From DASWIV01 sp036397475 (GTDB lineage: Bacteria > JAJVIF01 > JAPKYR01), in contig DASWIV010000347.1 in NCBI GenBank assembly GCA_036397475.1, positions 1 through 16,265 of the forward strand: DNA of 16,265 nucleotides. Direction: 5' to 3'. Shown in pieces: positions 1-6,727 of this stretch. Every line of letters starts with the position of its first letter. The first letter of the stretch is position 1. The notes below the pieces were generated by a model. It did not search any database, was not told where the DNA came from, and was given only the letters and a program-made list of their open reading frames with translations. A program made the position numbers and the translations under genes.

Positions 1-25
1 TCCGGTATTTTGTTTTCAAGAAGAT

Positions 26-32
26 AAAGGAG
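26..32 (+). promoter_or_regulatory. Shine-Dalgarno site deciding the TTG start of the isocitrate dehydrogenase gene
   Basis: AAAGGAG lies nine bases before a TTG codon at 42. The protein read from that TTG begins MSHKITLIPGDGVGPE, the expected beta-strand and glycine-rich opening of the isocitrate/isopropylmalate dehydrogenase family. The TTG is therefore taken as the real start. Confidence 0.75.
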
Positions 33-41
33 CTTAGAAAA

Positions 42-1208
42 TTGAGTCACAAGATTACGTTAATTCCGGGCGACGGTGTCGGTCCGGAACAGACAGAAGC
101 CGCGAAGAGGGTAATTGAGGCAACCGGTGTCGAGATTGACTGGGACATCCAGGAAGCCGGTGTGGATGTAATGGTTAAGCATGGGTCGCCTCTTCCCGAC
201 CAGGTTATTGAAAGCATACGCCGCAACAAGGTAGCCCTGAAGGGTCCGATCACCACACCTATCGGTCATGGATTCAGGTCGGTTAATGTTGCACTGAGGA
301 AAATTCTGAACCTCTACGCATGCCTGCGGCCCTGTAAATACTATCCCGGTATACGCTCAAAATACTCCAATGTCGATCTCGTCGTTGTCAGGGAAAATAC
401 CGAGGACCTTTACGCGGGAGTGGAATGGGATATCGATACTCCCGAAGCGAAACGAATAATTTACATGGCTGAAGGGAAGATCCGCGAAGATTCAGCGATC
501 TCCATCAAGCCTATTTCCATAACCGGAACGCGCCAGATAGTGAACTTCGCTTTTGACTACGCCATTAAAAATAACAGGAAAATCGTGACGTCGGTCTGTA
601 AGGCCAACATCATGAAATATACCGACGGATTGTTTTATCGCCAATCGCGGGCTGTAGCGCTTGCTTATGGGGCGAAATTTGAGGATCCGTCGCTGGCCGA
701 AGGCATCGAGCCTGATCCCGAGCTTATTGGAAAAGTAGACGGTACAGGTTCGCACCTTGTATACCAGGAGCGGCTAATCGACAATATGTGCATGCAGCTT
801 GTCCAGAAGCCAGAGATCTATGACACGATAGCCTTACCCAATCTCTATGGAGATATTTTGTCCGACCTGTGCGCCGGACTGGTTGGTGGACTTGGTGTCG
901 CGCCCGGTGCGAATATCGGCGACCAGGTCGCCCTGTTCGAACCGACACACGGGAGCGCTCCAAAATATAAGGGCATGAACAAGGTGAACCCGACAGCCCT
1001 GATTTTATCCGGAATGCTGATGCTCAAGTATATCGGCGAGACGGATGCCGCACAGAGGCTCGAGAACGCTATCGCTTCTGTTATCGCTGAAGGCAGGGAC
1101 GTCACATACGATATGAAACCTGACCGGAACGACCCGACCGCTGTCGGTACAGCCGAAATGGCGGACGCGATTATTAAGAGCATGGAAGAAGCCCGCGTTT
1201 CAGCTTAA
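42..1208 (+). CDS. icd: Isocitrate dehydrogenase (isocitrate/isopropylmalate dehydrogenase family), cofactor residues of NADP type
   Basis: Predicted to decarboxylate isocitrate oxidatively to 2-oxoglutarate in the cytosol (TCA cycle). The 388-residue product shows the family features in order: substrate-loop S80-V-N82 and R86, R96, R117 (within LVVVRENTEDLYAG), catalytic K187-A-N189, metal-binding D247, D271 and D275, and the signature NLYGDILSDLCAGLVGG followed by GVAPGANIG. The overall pattern resembles the short NAD-IDH class rather than leuB. The cofactor loop reads HGSAPKYKGMNKVNP, with K308, Y309, V315 and later Y356. These match the E. coli NADP-IDH determinants K344, Y345, V351 and Y391, whereas NAD enzymes have Asp-Ile there. 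The R395 position is P360. Residues about 207-245 form a longer surface segment than in typical short IDHs. The TTG start has a strong Shine-Dalgarno site, and a terminator follows. Family call is very secure; cofactor preference is inferred. Confidence 0.93.
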   Translation: MSHKITLIPGDGVGPEQTEAAKRVIEATGVEIDWDIQEAGVDVMVKHGSPLPDQVIESIRRNKVALKGPITTPIGHGFRSVNVALRKILNLYACLRPCKYYPGIRSKYSNVDLVVVRENTEDLYAGVEWDIDTPEAKRIIYMAEGKIREDSAISIKPISITGTRQIVNFAFDYAIKNNRKIVTSVCKANIMKYTDGLFYRQSRAVALAYGAKFEDPSLAEGIEPDPELIGKVDGTGSHLVYQERLIDNMCMQLVQKPEIYDTIALPNLYGDILSDLCAGLVGGLGVAPGANIGDQVALFEPTHGSAPKYKGMNKVNPTALILSGMLMLKYIGETDAAQRLENAIASVIAEGRDVTYDMKPDRNDPTAVGTAEMADAIIKSMEEARVSA

Positions 1209-1234
1209 TAACTCCTCATTGTCGAGAATTGATG

Positions 1235-1263
1235 AATCTCCAGAAAAAAACTGGAGATTTTTT
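1235..1263 (+). terminator. Rho-independent terminator after the isocitrate dehydrogenase gene
   Basis: A perfect 9-bp stem, AATCTCCAG (1235-1243) with CTGGAGATT (1251-1259), encloses a 7-A loop and runs into a T tract through 1263. It lies 27 bases after the stop codon. The A-rich loop and opposing T run could also work weakly in the reverse direction, but no minus-strand gene ends here. The remaining sequence up to 1420 is A+T-rich and presumably holds the promoter of the next gene; no convincing -35/-10 pair was found. Confidence 0.85.
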
Positions 1264-1420
1264 ATATAAATTATCGCCTAATGAAGATATTTTAGTGAAT
1301 CTTCAATTTCAGCTAATTATTATGTGTTATATTGTGTAAACGGCATTAATTATTATTCCCGGGAGTCCTAATTTGTGAATTGAGCAATTCTCTGGACATG
1401 AGAAGCCTGTGTAATATCGG

Positions 1421-2323
1421 ATGAAGGTAACGGACTACATAGCTGAGAATAGATTCGTGACAATTGTCGAGCTGCTTCCGCCCAAGAAGCTGAACCTCGA
1501 CAAGCTCGAAAAAAGTGTCGCGTCTCTGCAGCCGTTGTGTGATTTCATCAGCCTGACTTCGAAGAAAGAAGCTTACGCGTGCACATCACTCGATACAGCC
1601 GCGTCGTTAAGCGTTCGTCACACCGTCGAGACCAAATTCCTCGCGCATATCACGATAATGGAATTTGGCGAGATCAGGGAACTCCCGTTCATCAGGATTC
1701 TTGGCAGCTCGAATTTCGGAATTGAAAATTTCCTTGTAATGCGCGGTGATGGCGAATATCACGGCGGAAGCTACCGCTACTCATCCGACCTGGTCCGGGC
1801 AATCCATGATATGAACATGGGGGTTGACCCGTACGGTCGCCAGTGTACCCCGACCGATTTCTGCATCGGTGCTGTGGTCAGCCAATACAAAAATAGGGAT
1901 AAGGAACTTGAAATCGCGAGAGTCAAACGGGAAAACGGCGCCGACTTTTTCATAACACAGATGTGTTTCGATCCTTTCTGGGAAGGGGAGACAAACAAAT
2001 ACTCGTACACGCAGTTCAGGAAAGACCTGCATGAATTTCTCGGGGAAGATGTTCCGGTAATTGCCGGCGTTCCGATTCCGGACAGGAGCACCATTAATTT
2101 CGTGAAATCGAAAAAAGGCGAAGATCCGATGTATTTCCCAGGGGCGCTCGAGGAAAGGCTGAACTCGGCAAGCGAAGATCAGGAGGAACGCATTAAGGTA
2201 GCACAGGAAATTCTCGTATATCTTAGAGACGTCGCGAAAGCGCCGGGAGTCGATGTCTTTACAATCGGAAAGGCAAAACTTGCACGAAAGGTCCTTGATG
2301 GAGTCTCTGTAGAGAAAGTTTGA
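1421..2323 (+). CDS. Divergent methylenetetrahydrofolate reductase (MetF)-like protein
   Basis: The 300-residue product looks like a single-domain TIM barrel of the methylenetetrahydrofolate reductase superfamily (FAD-dependent 5,10-methylene-THF to 5-methyl-THF). Visible landmarks are an N-terminal VTIVELLPPK strand with E17 and a PP pair, LAHITIMEF with H76, NFLVMRGDG with D110 (the MetF LRGD position), and GADFFITQMCFDP with Q180 and D184 (the MetF TQxFFD position). The usual glycine-rich TYGAGGS segment after the second strand is replaced by LTSKKEAYACTS, so the protein is diverged and its exact substrate is uncertain. An in-frame stop at 1412-1414 forbids a start upstream of the ATG at 1421; the ribosome-binding site is weak (GAGAAG 15 bases upstream). 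No folate or methionine genes adjoin it here. Alternatives are a reductase-fold paralogue of the folate or C1 branch. Superfamily is fairly sure; function is inferred. Confidence 0.75.
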   Translation: MKVTDYIAENRFVTIVELLPPKKLNLDKLEKSVASLQPLCDFISLTSKKEAYACTSLDTAASLSVRHTVETKFLAHITIMEFGEIRELPFIRILGSSNFGIENFLVMRGDGEYHGGSYRYSSDLVRAIHDMNMGVDPYGRQCTPTDFCIGAVVSQYKNRDKELEIARVKRENGADFFITQMCFDPFWEGETNKYSYTQFRKDLHEFLGEDVPVIAGVPIPDRSTINFVKSKKGEDPMYFPGALEERLNSASEDQEERIKVAQEILVYLRDVAKAPGVDVFTIGKAKLARKVLDGVSVEKV

Positions 2324-2461
2324 ACTCAGGTTCCCCCGGAATCCGGAAATTATGTGCTGATGGATGTCCAAGGTGCGGGAGCTCAACGCAGCGATCCTAA
2401 AAGCGGAGACCCGTCCGCGTTTCCCCTTGGGCATGGTCCGCAGGGCGATGTGATCAGTATT

Positions 2462-2467
2462 TATAAT
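2462..2467 (+). promoter_or_regulatory. Possible -10 box ahead of the TIR-STAND-LRR gene
   Basis: A perfect TATAAT hexamer lies in the 257-base gap between the MetF-like gene and the TIR gene. No -35 match is found at 16-18 bases spacing, so this is only a candidate. A transcript from it would carry a leader of about 105 bases containing the inverted repeat at 2517-2567. A second -10-like hexamer, TATTAT at 2538-2543, sits in the loop of that repeat. The rest of the gap shows no tRNA, ORF with recognisable homology, or strong terminator. Confidence 0.25.
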
Positions 2468-2516
2468 TACGTGAGATGTGTCAGGGATTTAAATTGATAT
2501 CCGGGCAAGCGCTTCG

Positions 2517-2567
2517 AACAGGTCTGGTTTAATGTGATATTATTTAACGTTCATTAAACGACCTGTT
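2517..2567 (+). repeat. Near-perfect inverted repeat directly before the TIR gene
   Basis: The left arm AACAGGTCTGGTTTAATG (2517-2534) pairs with the right arm CATTAAACGACCTGTT (2552-2567) over 16 base pairs, with a two-base bulge. The 17-base loop contains TATTAT. The right arm ends one base before the GAGG Shine-Dalgarno site (2569-2572) of the ATG at 2581. It could be a dimeric repressor operator across a -10 box, or an RNA hairpin acting at the leader. It lacks a T run and lies before a gene, so it is not an ordinary terminator for the MetF-like gene. Confidence 0.6.
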
Positions 2568-2580
2568 TGAGGCATTCTGA

Positions 2581-5487
2581 ATGGCCCATGACGTATTTAT
2601 CAGTTACTCGACGGATAACGAGGCGGATGCCGGGAAAATCTGCGACGCCGTTGAATCTGCAGGCTATAAATGCTGGATGGCTCCTCGGGACCTCGACGCC
2701 GGTGTGAGTTTCCCCGTAGCCATAATACAGGCGATTAAAAAATCCAGGGCGTTTGTCGTTATTGTCTCCAGCAGTTCGGTCAGGTCCGAGCATGTTTCCA
2801 GCGAAATAAACGCTGCATTCAACCATAAAATCCCGATCCTCGGATATCGAACCGATCATGTGAGGCCGTCGGAAGAGATGGAGTATTTTCTCGGGACAAA
2901 AAACTGGGTCAATGCGCATGCAGGGGAAGATAGCGGTAACCTGAAAAAGCTGGTCAATGGAGTCACCGAAAGAATCGGTAAATCCAAAGCTGGGCGCGGC
3001 GGGAAGAGAGCGTTTGTTGAATCGGAACTTTTCGCGCAGCCTATTCAGCAGGTTCAGGCATACAAGCGATCCTGGCTAATTTATTTTGCCGCTATTGCCG
3101 TTTCCCTCACCACATTTTTTATCCTTCCTGACGGACTCGATGAAGTCGCCGGCGCTAATAAATGGATAAGATATTTCCTTGTCCTTGCTCCATTGATAGC
3201 CATCCTGCCGGAGGTAATCTCCCAGGTACAGTTCCGAAAGCGCAGGAAACAGATGCATGAGCAAGGGAAGTCGATCTCGGTCAGGGATCCCGAATATTTC
3301 AAAATTTACCCTCTCGACACGATCCCGGAATACATGGATGAATTCAGGGCTGACCAGGCGCACGTAAAAGTCCTGAACTGGATAATGGATTCCCCGCAGC
3401 CACTGATGTACTTAACCGGCAGGTCAGGAACGGGAAAATCATCAATACTGAACGCGTACGTCAGTCCGAAACTCGAAACCGGCGAAGTTCCCGGCAGGGC
3501 CATACATGTGAGAAGTTATGGAAATCCAATGCTGGCGCTGGCAAGGGAGCTGGCAGGCATCACCGGGGAGATAGTTGAAAAATCCCCCGATGTTCCTGAG
3601 ATCAGGTCGATGTTGAAAAAATCCGTTCTCGAATTATATGGCGGAAAGATGGTCATTATCTTCGACCAGTTTGAAGAATTGCTTATCATCCATGAACGGG
3701 CTCCCGACCGCATGAAAAAGATGGGAGAATTTCTGGATTCAATAATCGACGATCCGATTGAAAACCTTGTAATTCTCCTAACGCTCAGGACCGATTATCT
3801 TCCCATGCTTGAGGAATTAAATTTACCCTCTCTCAAACACAGGGACAACTGGTTTGAAGTTGGAGCGTTTACAGAATCGCACGCGAGGAAGTTCCTGAAA
3901 GGCGCGAATATTGACTGGTCCGATCAGAGCCTGAATGCCCTTTTCGAACAGATCTCCGGCTTCGAGGGAACGAGAGGGTTGATTCGTCCAATTATTCTGA
4001 ACATGGTGGGATTGATAATTTCAAAATCATCTAATCTCACGCAGGCTGTGAGTAAAAAACTGAATGAGAACCTCCTGGTCGAATATTTGCGGCATTACGT
4101 CTTCAGGCGGGATTTGAAGGACCACGCCCCCAAGATTCTGGAGGTAATGATCTCGGATGCCGGAACCAAAATTCCCCGCGCGATCGAATATCTTTCCAGC
4201 GTAACGGCGATTCCCAGTTCCGAGGTCAGGGGCACCCTTAATCTCCTTGGAAATGAAGGGATGGTCAGGTGCATAGATGAACGGGATGAGATCTGGGAAG
4301 TAGCGCATGACTTCATCGCGCATCACCTCCTTATAGTATTGAGGAACACGGGAAAACCGCCTGTCGAACTCGCACTCAGGTGGGCTATTCCCATCGGGCT
4401 TGCCATCTGGATATTATTCATGTTGTTCTTTCTGCCTCCCACGATCGCGGGTATTCAGGAAAAGGCAATTCTGAGCTCGGTTGAAAATGCCGGGGGCAGG
4501 ATCGAAATGAGTGTGAACGGGATTGTGCGCGCTGAATTCGATCATCCCAATGGCGTGCAGAATTTGAACTTCGCCTTGAAGCACCTGTCTGGAGTGGGAT
4601 CGCTACGGTCCTTGACGATCAGGGATATCGATTTATCCACCGAATGCCTTGAGTCAATCAGCAAGATGGCATCTCTCGAGGAAGTCGTTCTTCCGGGATG
4701 CGGACTTCGCAACGGGCATCTCGGTTATTTTTCCGACCTGGTTAATGTCGAGCTCTACGATTTCAGCAATAATGAACTCACCCTGAAAAATGTCGGTGGC
4801 AAAACTACCGCGGTAAATATGGTGTATCTGAACATGAGCAACAATCAGATCCAGGATGAAGGGCTCGAGCATATCGACGAAGCTGTCTGGCTTGAAGAAC
4901 TCGACCTGAGCATGAACCATATTTCGGATGACGGATTATCCCGGTTGAAAAATCTGACCGCGTTAAAAAGTCTGAATCTAAGATGGAACCAGATCGAAGG
5001 CGACGGGCTCAGGTACCTTGATGGCATGGAAAACCTCGAGACCCTGATCCTCAATGTGAATCAGATAAATGACGCAGGTGTCACTCATTTGCAGGGCTTA
5101 ACTAATTTGAGAGTCCTTAACCTGAGCATGAATCAGATTACCGACAACTCGCTCGGGTACCTGTCCGGGATGGGATCATTGAAATCCCTTAACCTCAGCC
5201 TGAATCAAATTAATGGGAGTGGATTGATAAATTTCAGCAATCTCGATGAATTATCCACACTTGATATCAGTTCCAATGAAATCACCGATGAATCTCTTGC
5301 TGGTATAGGGGAAATAAAATCGCTCAATACACTTTATATTATGTGGAATGAACTTAGCGGGGAAGGACTTGCCAATCTAAATGGCATGTCCCGGTTAAAT
5401 GAATTGTACATCGATTATTCAATGGACGAGGAAAACGTCGCGCAACTCCAGGAGCAACTGCCGAACCTGAAAATCCAGTACTTCTGA
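2581..5487 (+). CDS. TIR - transmembrane - STAND NTPase - transmembrane - leucine-rich-repeat receptor-like protein
   Basis: A 968-residue multidomain protein. Residues 1-135 form a bacterial TIR_2-type domain: FISYSTDN (6-13), CWMAPRDLDAG (31-41), and a helix with E75 at the position of the catalytic glutamate of NAD-cleaving TIR domains. Helices at about 165-182 and 196-210 make a hairpin whose loop is acidic, followed by a basic stretch (FRKRRK). An nSTAND1-like ATPase follows: Walker A GRSGTGKSS (280-288, K286), Walker B MVIIFDQFEE (357-366, D362), TLRTD (401-405), and a winged-helix-like segment ending in EVAHDFIAHHLL. A third helix is at about 601-618, then LRRs, regular 24-mers from 761. 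By the positive-inside rule TIR and ATPase are cytoplasmic and the LRRs extracytoplasmic. STAND proteins use the sensor to release ATP-driven oligomerisation and activate an N-terminal effector, so an NAD-depleting immune or signalling role is inferred. ATG start with GAGG eight bases upstream. No partner gene adjoins it; the stop lies 11 bases from the convergent oxidase operon. Confidence 0.88.
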   Translation: MAHDVFISYSTDNEADAGKICDAVESAGYKCWMAPRDLDAGVSFPVAIIQAIKKSRAFVVIVSSSSVRSEHVSSEINAAFNHKIPILGYRTDHVRPSEEMEYFLGTKNWVNAHAGEDSGNLKKLVNGVTERIGKSKAGRGGKRAFVESELFAQPIQQVQAYKRSWLIYFAAIAVSLTTFFILPDGLDEVAGANKWIRYFLVLAPLIAILPEVISQVQFRKRRKQMHEQGKSISVRDPEYFKIYPLDTIPEYMDEFRADQAHVKVLNWIMDSPQPLMYLTGRSGTGKSSILNAYVSPKLETGEVPGRAIHVRSYGNPMLALARELAGITGEIVEKSPDVPEIRSMLKKSVLELYGGKMVIIFDQFEELLIIHERAPDRMKKMGEFLDSIIDDPIENLVILLTLRTDYLPMLEELNLPSLKHRDNWFEVGAFTESHARKFLKGANIDWSDQSLNALFEQISGFEGTRGLIRPIILNMVGLIISKSSNLTQAVSKKLNENLLVEYLRHYVFRRDLKDHAPKILEVMISDAGTKIPRAIEYLSSVTAIPSSEVRGTLNLLGNEGMVRCIDERDEIWEVAHDFIAHHLLIVLRNTGKPPVELALRWAIPIGLAIWILFMLFFLPPTIAGIQEKAILSSVENAGGRIEMSVNGIVRAEFDHPNGVQNLNFALKHLSGVGSLRSLTIRDIDLSTECLESISKMASLEEVVLPGCGLRNGHLGYFSDLVNVELYDFSNNELTLKNVGGKTTAVNMVYLNMSNNQIQDEGLEHIDEAVWLEELDLSMNHISDDGLSRLKNLTALKSLNLRWNQIEGDGLRYLDGMENLETLILNVNQINDAGVTHLQGLTNLRVLNLSMNQITDNSLGYLSGMGSLKSLNLSLNQINGSGLINFSNLDELSTLDISSNEITDESLAGIGEIKSLNTLYIMWNELSGEGLANLNGMSRLNELYIDYSMDEENVAQLQEQLPNLKIQYF
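4861..5436 (+). repeat. Eight 72-bp (24-codon) leucine-rich repeat units
   Basis: From residue 761 the protein repeats exactly every 24 residues eight times with the pattern GL..L..L..L..L.L..NqI.d (repeat starts at residues 761, 785, 809, 833, 857, 881, 905 and 929), then a 16-residue cap to the C-terminus. Less regular LRRs precede it from about residue 665. Strong local similarity (several units share L.MNQI or L.LNQI) suggests growth by unit duplication. The last unit has lost the NxI core (YIDYSMDEEN) and acts as a terminal repeat. Confidence 0.85.
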
Positions 5488-5498
5488 TTGTGAGGAAA

Positions 5499-5924
5499 TT
5501 ATTCCGACTCTTGTACAGGTTGCTCGGTGCTGGTATCGGCACTGAAATCCTGTGAGATTTCCGGAGCGTAATCCATGATCATGGTGCCGCGAAGTTCGAA
5601 TACGTCGAGATTAGCGCCGACAATAAAAATCAGTAGGCAGATTAACGCGGATATGAAAGCGTAGGCATAGACCTTTTCGCCCCACAACAGGTGCATGAAA
5701 TAGAGGGCAACAATACTCGCCTTTATGGTCGCTATTGCCAGTGCCACCACTACATCGTAACCTCCCAGATCCAGTCCCGACGTCCACCAGGTCAGGATGG
5801 TCAACGCTACCAGGGCAAGAAATACCTTGAACAAAAGGTCAACAGGAGTAATGTGCGCGACCCCGTGATCGTCGCGATCGGGGTCGTGAATTTCGAGAGG
5901 TGGTGCCAATGATGGATCCGACAT
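5499..5924 (-). CDS. ctaF: Cytochrome c oxidase subunit IV (caa3 type)
   Basis: A 141-residue small oxidase subunit of the prokaryotic COX4 family. Three predicted helices lie at about residues 28-48, 56-80 and 83-105; the second contains the family core ATIKASIVALYFMHL. Its soluble N-terminus is rich in Asp and His and the tail in Glu and Thr. The subunit has no cofactor and stabilises the subunit I-III core in caa3-type oxidases. It is the last gene of the operon, 31 bases after subunit III, and ends 11 bases from the convergent TIR gene without an obvious terminator in between. Start ATG at 5924 follows subunit III directly. Confidence 0.88.
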   Translation of the reverse strand: MSDPSLAPPLEIHDPDRDDHGVAHITPVDLLFKVFLALVALTILTWWTSGLDLGGYDVVVALAIATIKASIVALYFMHLLWGEKVYAYAFISALICLLIFIVGANLDVFELRGTMIMDYAPEISQDFSADTSTEQPVQESE

Positions 5925-5955
5925 CTTATATTTTCCTCAGCTTATAATTTCGTTG

Positions 5956-6702
5956 TCAGCCAATTAAATAGAATAACGGGAACAGGAATATCCATATCAT
6001 GTCGACGATGTGCCAGAACAGCCCTACCATATCGACAACAGCGAAATTCTTCGCATGCCACCGTCCCTGTCCCGCCGTGAAATAAAGCCAGCTCAGGATG
6101 AAAATCCCGATCATGACATGGAGCCCATGAAGTCCCGTCATAAGAAAATATATTCCAAAGAACAGGTGTATATTTTTTGGTATATCTTCTTCCGGGCCTA
6201 TTATCTGGGACGCTGGGTCGGCGTGTTCGCTCGCGTGTACTTCGTTGTAATGATGGTAATACTCCTGGTAATTAAACTGCTTGCCCCAGAGGTACCCGTG
6301 ATTAATTTTCTCAGTGTATTCGACTGCCTTGATCCCCATGAAGGCGACAGCGCATAAGATTGTCGCGAGAAGGCAATTTCTCAGGATCTTCGTCTGGTTT
6401 AACTGCGCCGCGCGGACAGCCCACGCCATCGTGAAACTTGAGAACAACAGGATCAGTGTATTCGCGGCTCCATAGTTCTTGTTCAGAAGGGAGCTTGCAT
6501 GCTGGAATATCTCCGGATGGTTGGTCCTGTAAACGGAGTACCAGACGAATAACCCGCCGAACATCAGGATCTCTGTAGCGATGAACAGCCACATCCCGAG
6601 AATGTTCGACGTGTACTGCTGCTTTTCCGTATCGAACCAGTGATGCAGGTACGGATTGTGCCCGTGATCATCGTATTCTATATGTGTATCCGTATTACTC
6701 AT
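5956..6702 (-). CDS. ctaE: Cytochrome c oxidase subunit III
   Basis: A 248-residue membrane subunit of the haem-copper oxidase. Five helices are visible (about 36-57, 79-99, 106-129, 178-207, 222-246), the five-helix form of bacterial subunit III that lacks the first two helices of the mitochondrial type. Recognisable motifs are GMWLFIATEILMFGGLF, AVEYTEKI, LHGLHVMIG and GLFWHIVDMIWIFLFPLF. The loop at residues 130-175 is long and rich in His, Tyr and Glu (EYYHHYNEVHASEHAD) and looks like a lineage-specific insertion facing the aqueous phase. It begins 25 bases after subunit I with a GAGAAAG ribosome-binding site. Confidence 0.94.
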   Translation of the reverse strand: MSNTDTHIEYDDHGHNPYLHHWFDTEKQQYTSNILGMWLFIATEILMFGGLFVWYSVYRTNHPEIFQHASSLLNKNYGAANTLILLFSSFTMAWAVRAAQLNQTKILRNCLLATILCAVAFMGIKAVEYTEKINHGYLWGKQFNYQEYYHHYNEVHASEHADPASQIIGPEEDIPKNIHLFFGIYFLMTGLHGLHVMIGIFILSWLYFTAGQGRWHAKNFAVVDMVGLFWHIVDMIWIFLFPLFYLIG

Positions 6703-6727
6703 GTCAGCTTTCTCGTTGTTTGCCGCA

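Noticed and set aside
1327..1356. Promoter boxes TTGTGT and TATTAT ahead of the MetF-like gene
   Set aside because: Spacing is 13 bases, too short for a standard sigma-70 promoter; A+T-rich sequence makes such matches common.
2349..2390. Short plus-strand reading frame with a CPRCGS zinc-ribbon-like motif
   Set aside because: Only about 17 codons to a stop, with no start codon or ribosome-binding site and just one CXXC pair; chance is likely.
2403..2422. Hairpin GCGGA/TCCGC as terminator of the MetF-like gene (or, on the other strand, followed by TTTT)
   Set aside because: The stem is only five base pairs; on the plus strand it is followed by only three T, and on the minus strand there is no gene ending here.
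1781..2434. Long minus-strand open frame of 217 codons
   Set aside because: It is antisense to the MetF-like gene, has no recognisable motifs, and its sequence reflects the complement of that coding region.
2324..2580. tRNA or other structured RNA gene in the gap before the TIR gene
   Set aside because: No TTCRA T-loop, no cloverleaf arms and no CCA end could be traced; only the inverted repeat at 2517-2567 is convincing.
5488..5498. Bidirectional terminator between the TIR gene and the oxidase operon
   Set aside because: Only 11 bases separate the stops and no stem with a T run is visible across the junction.
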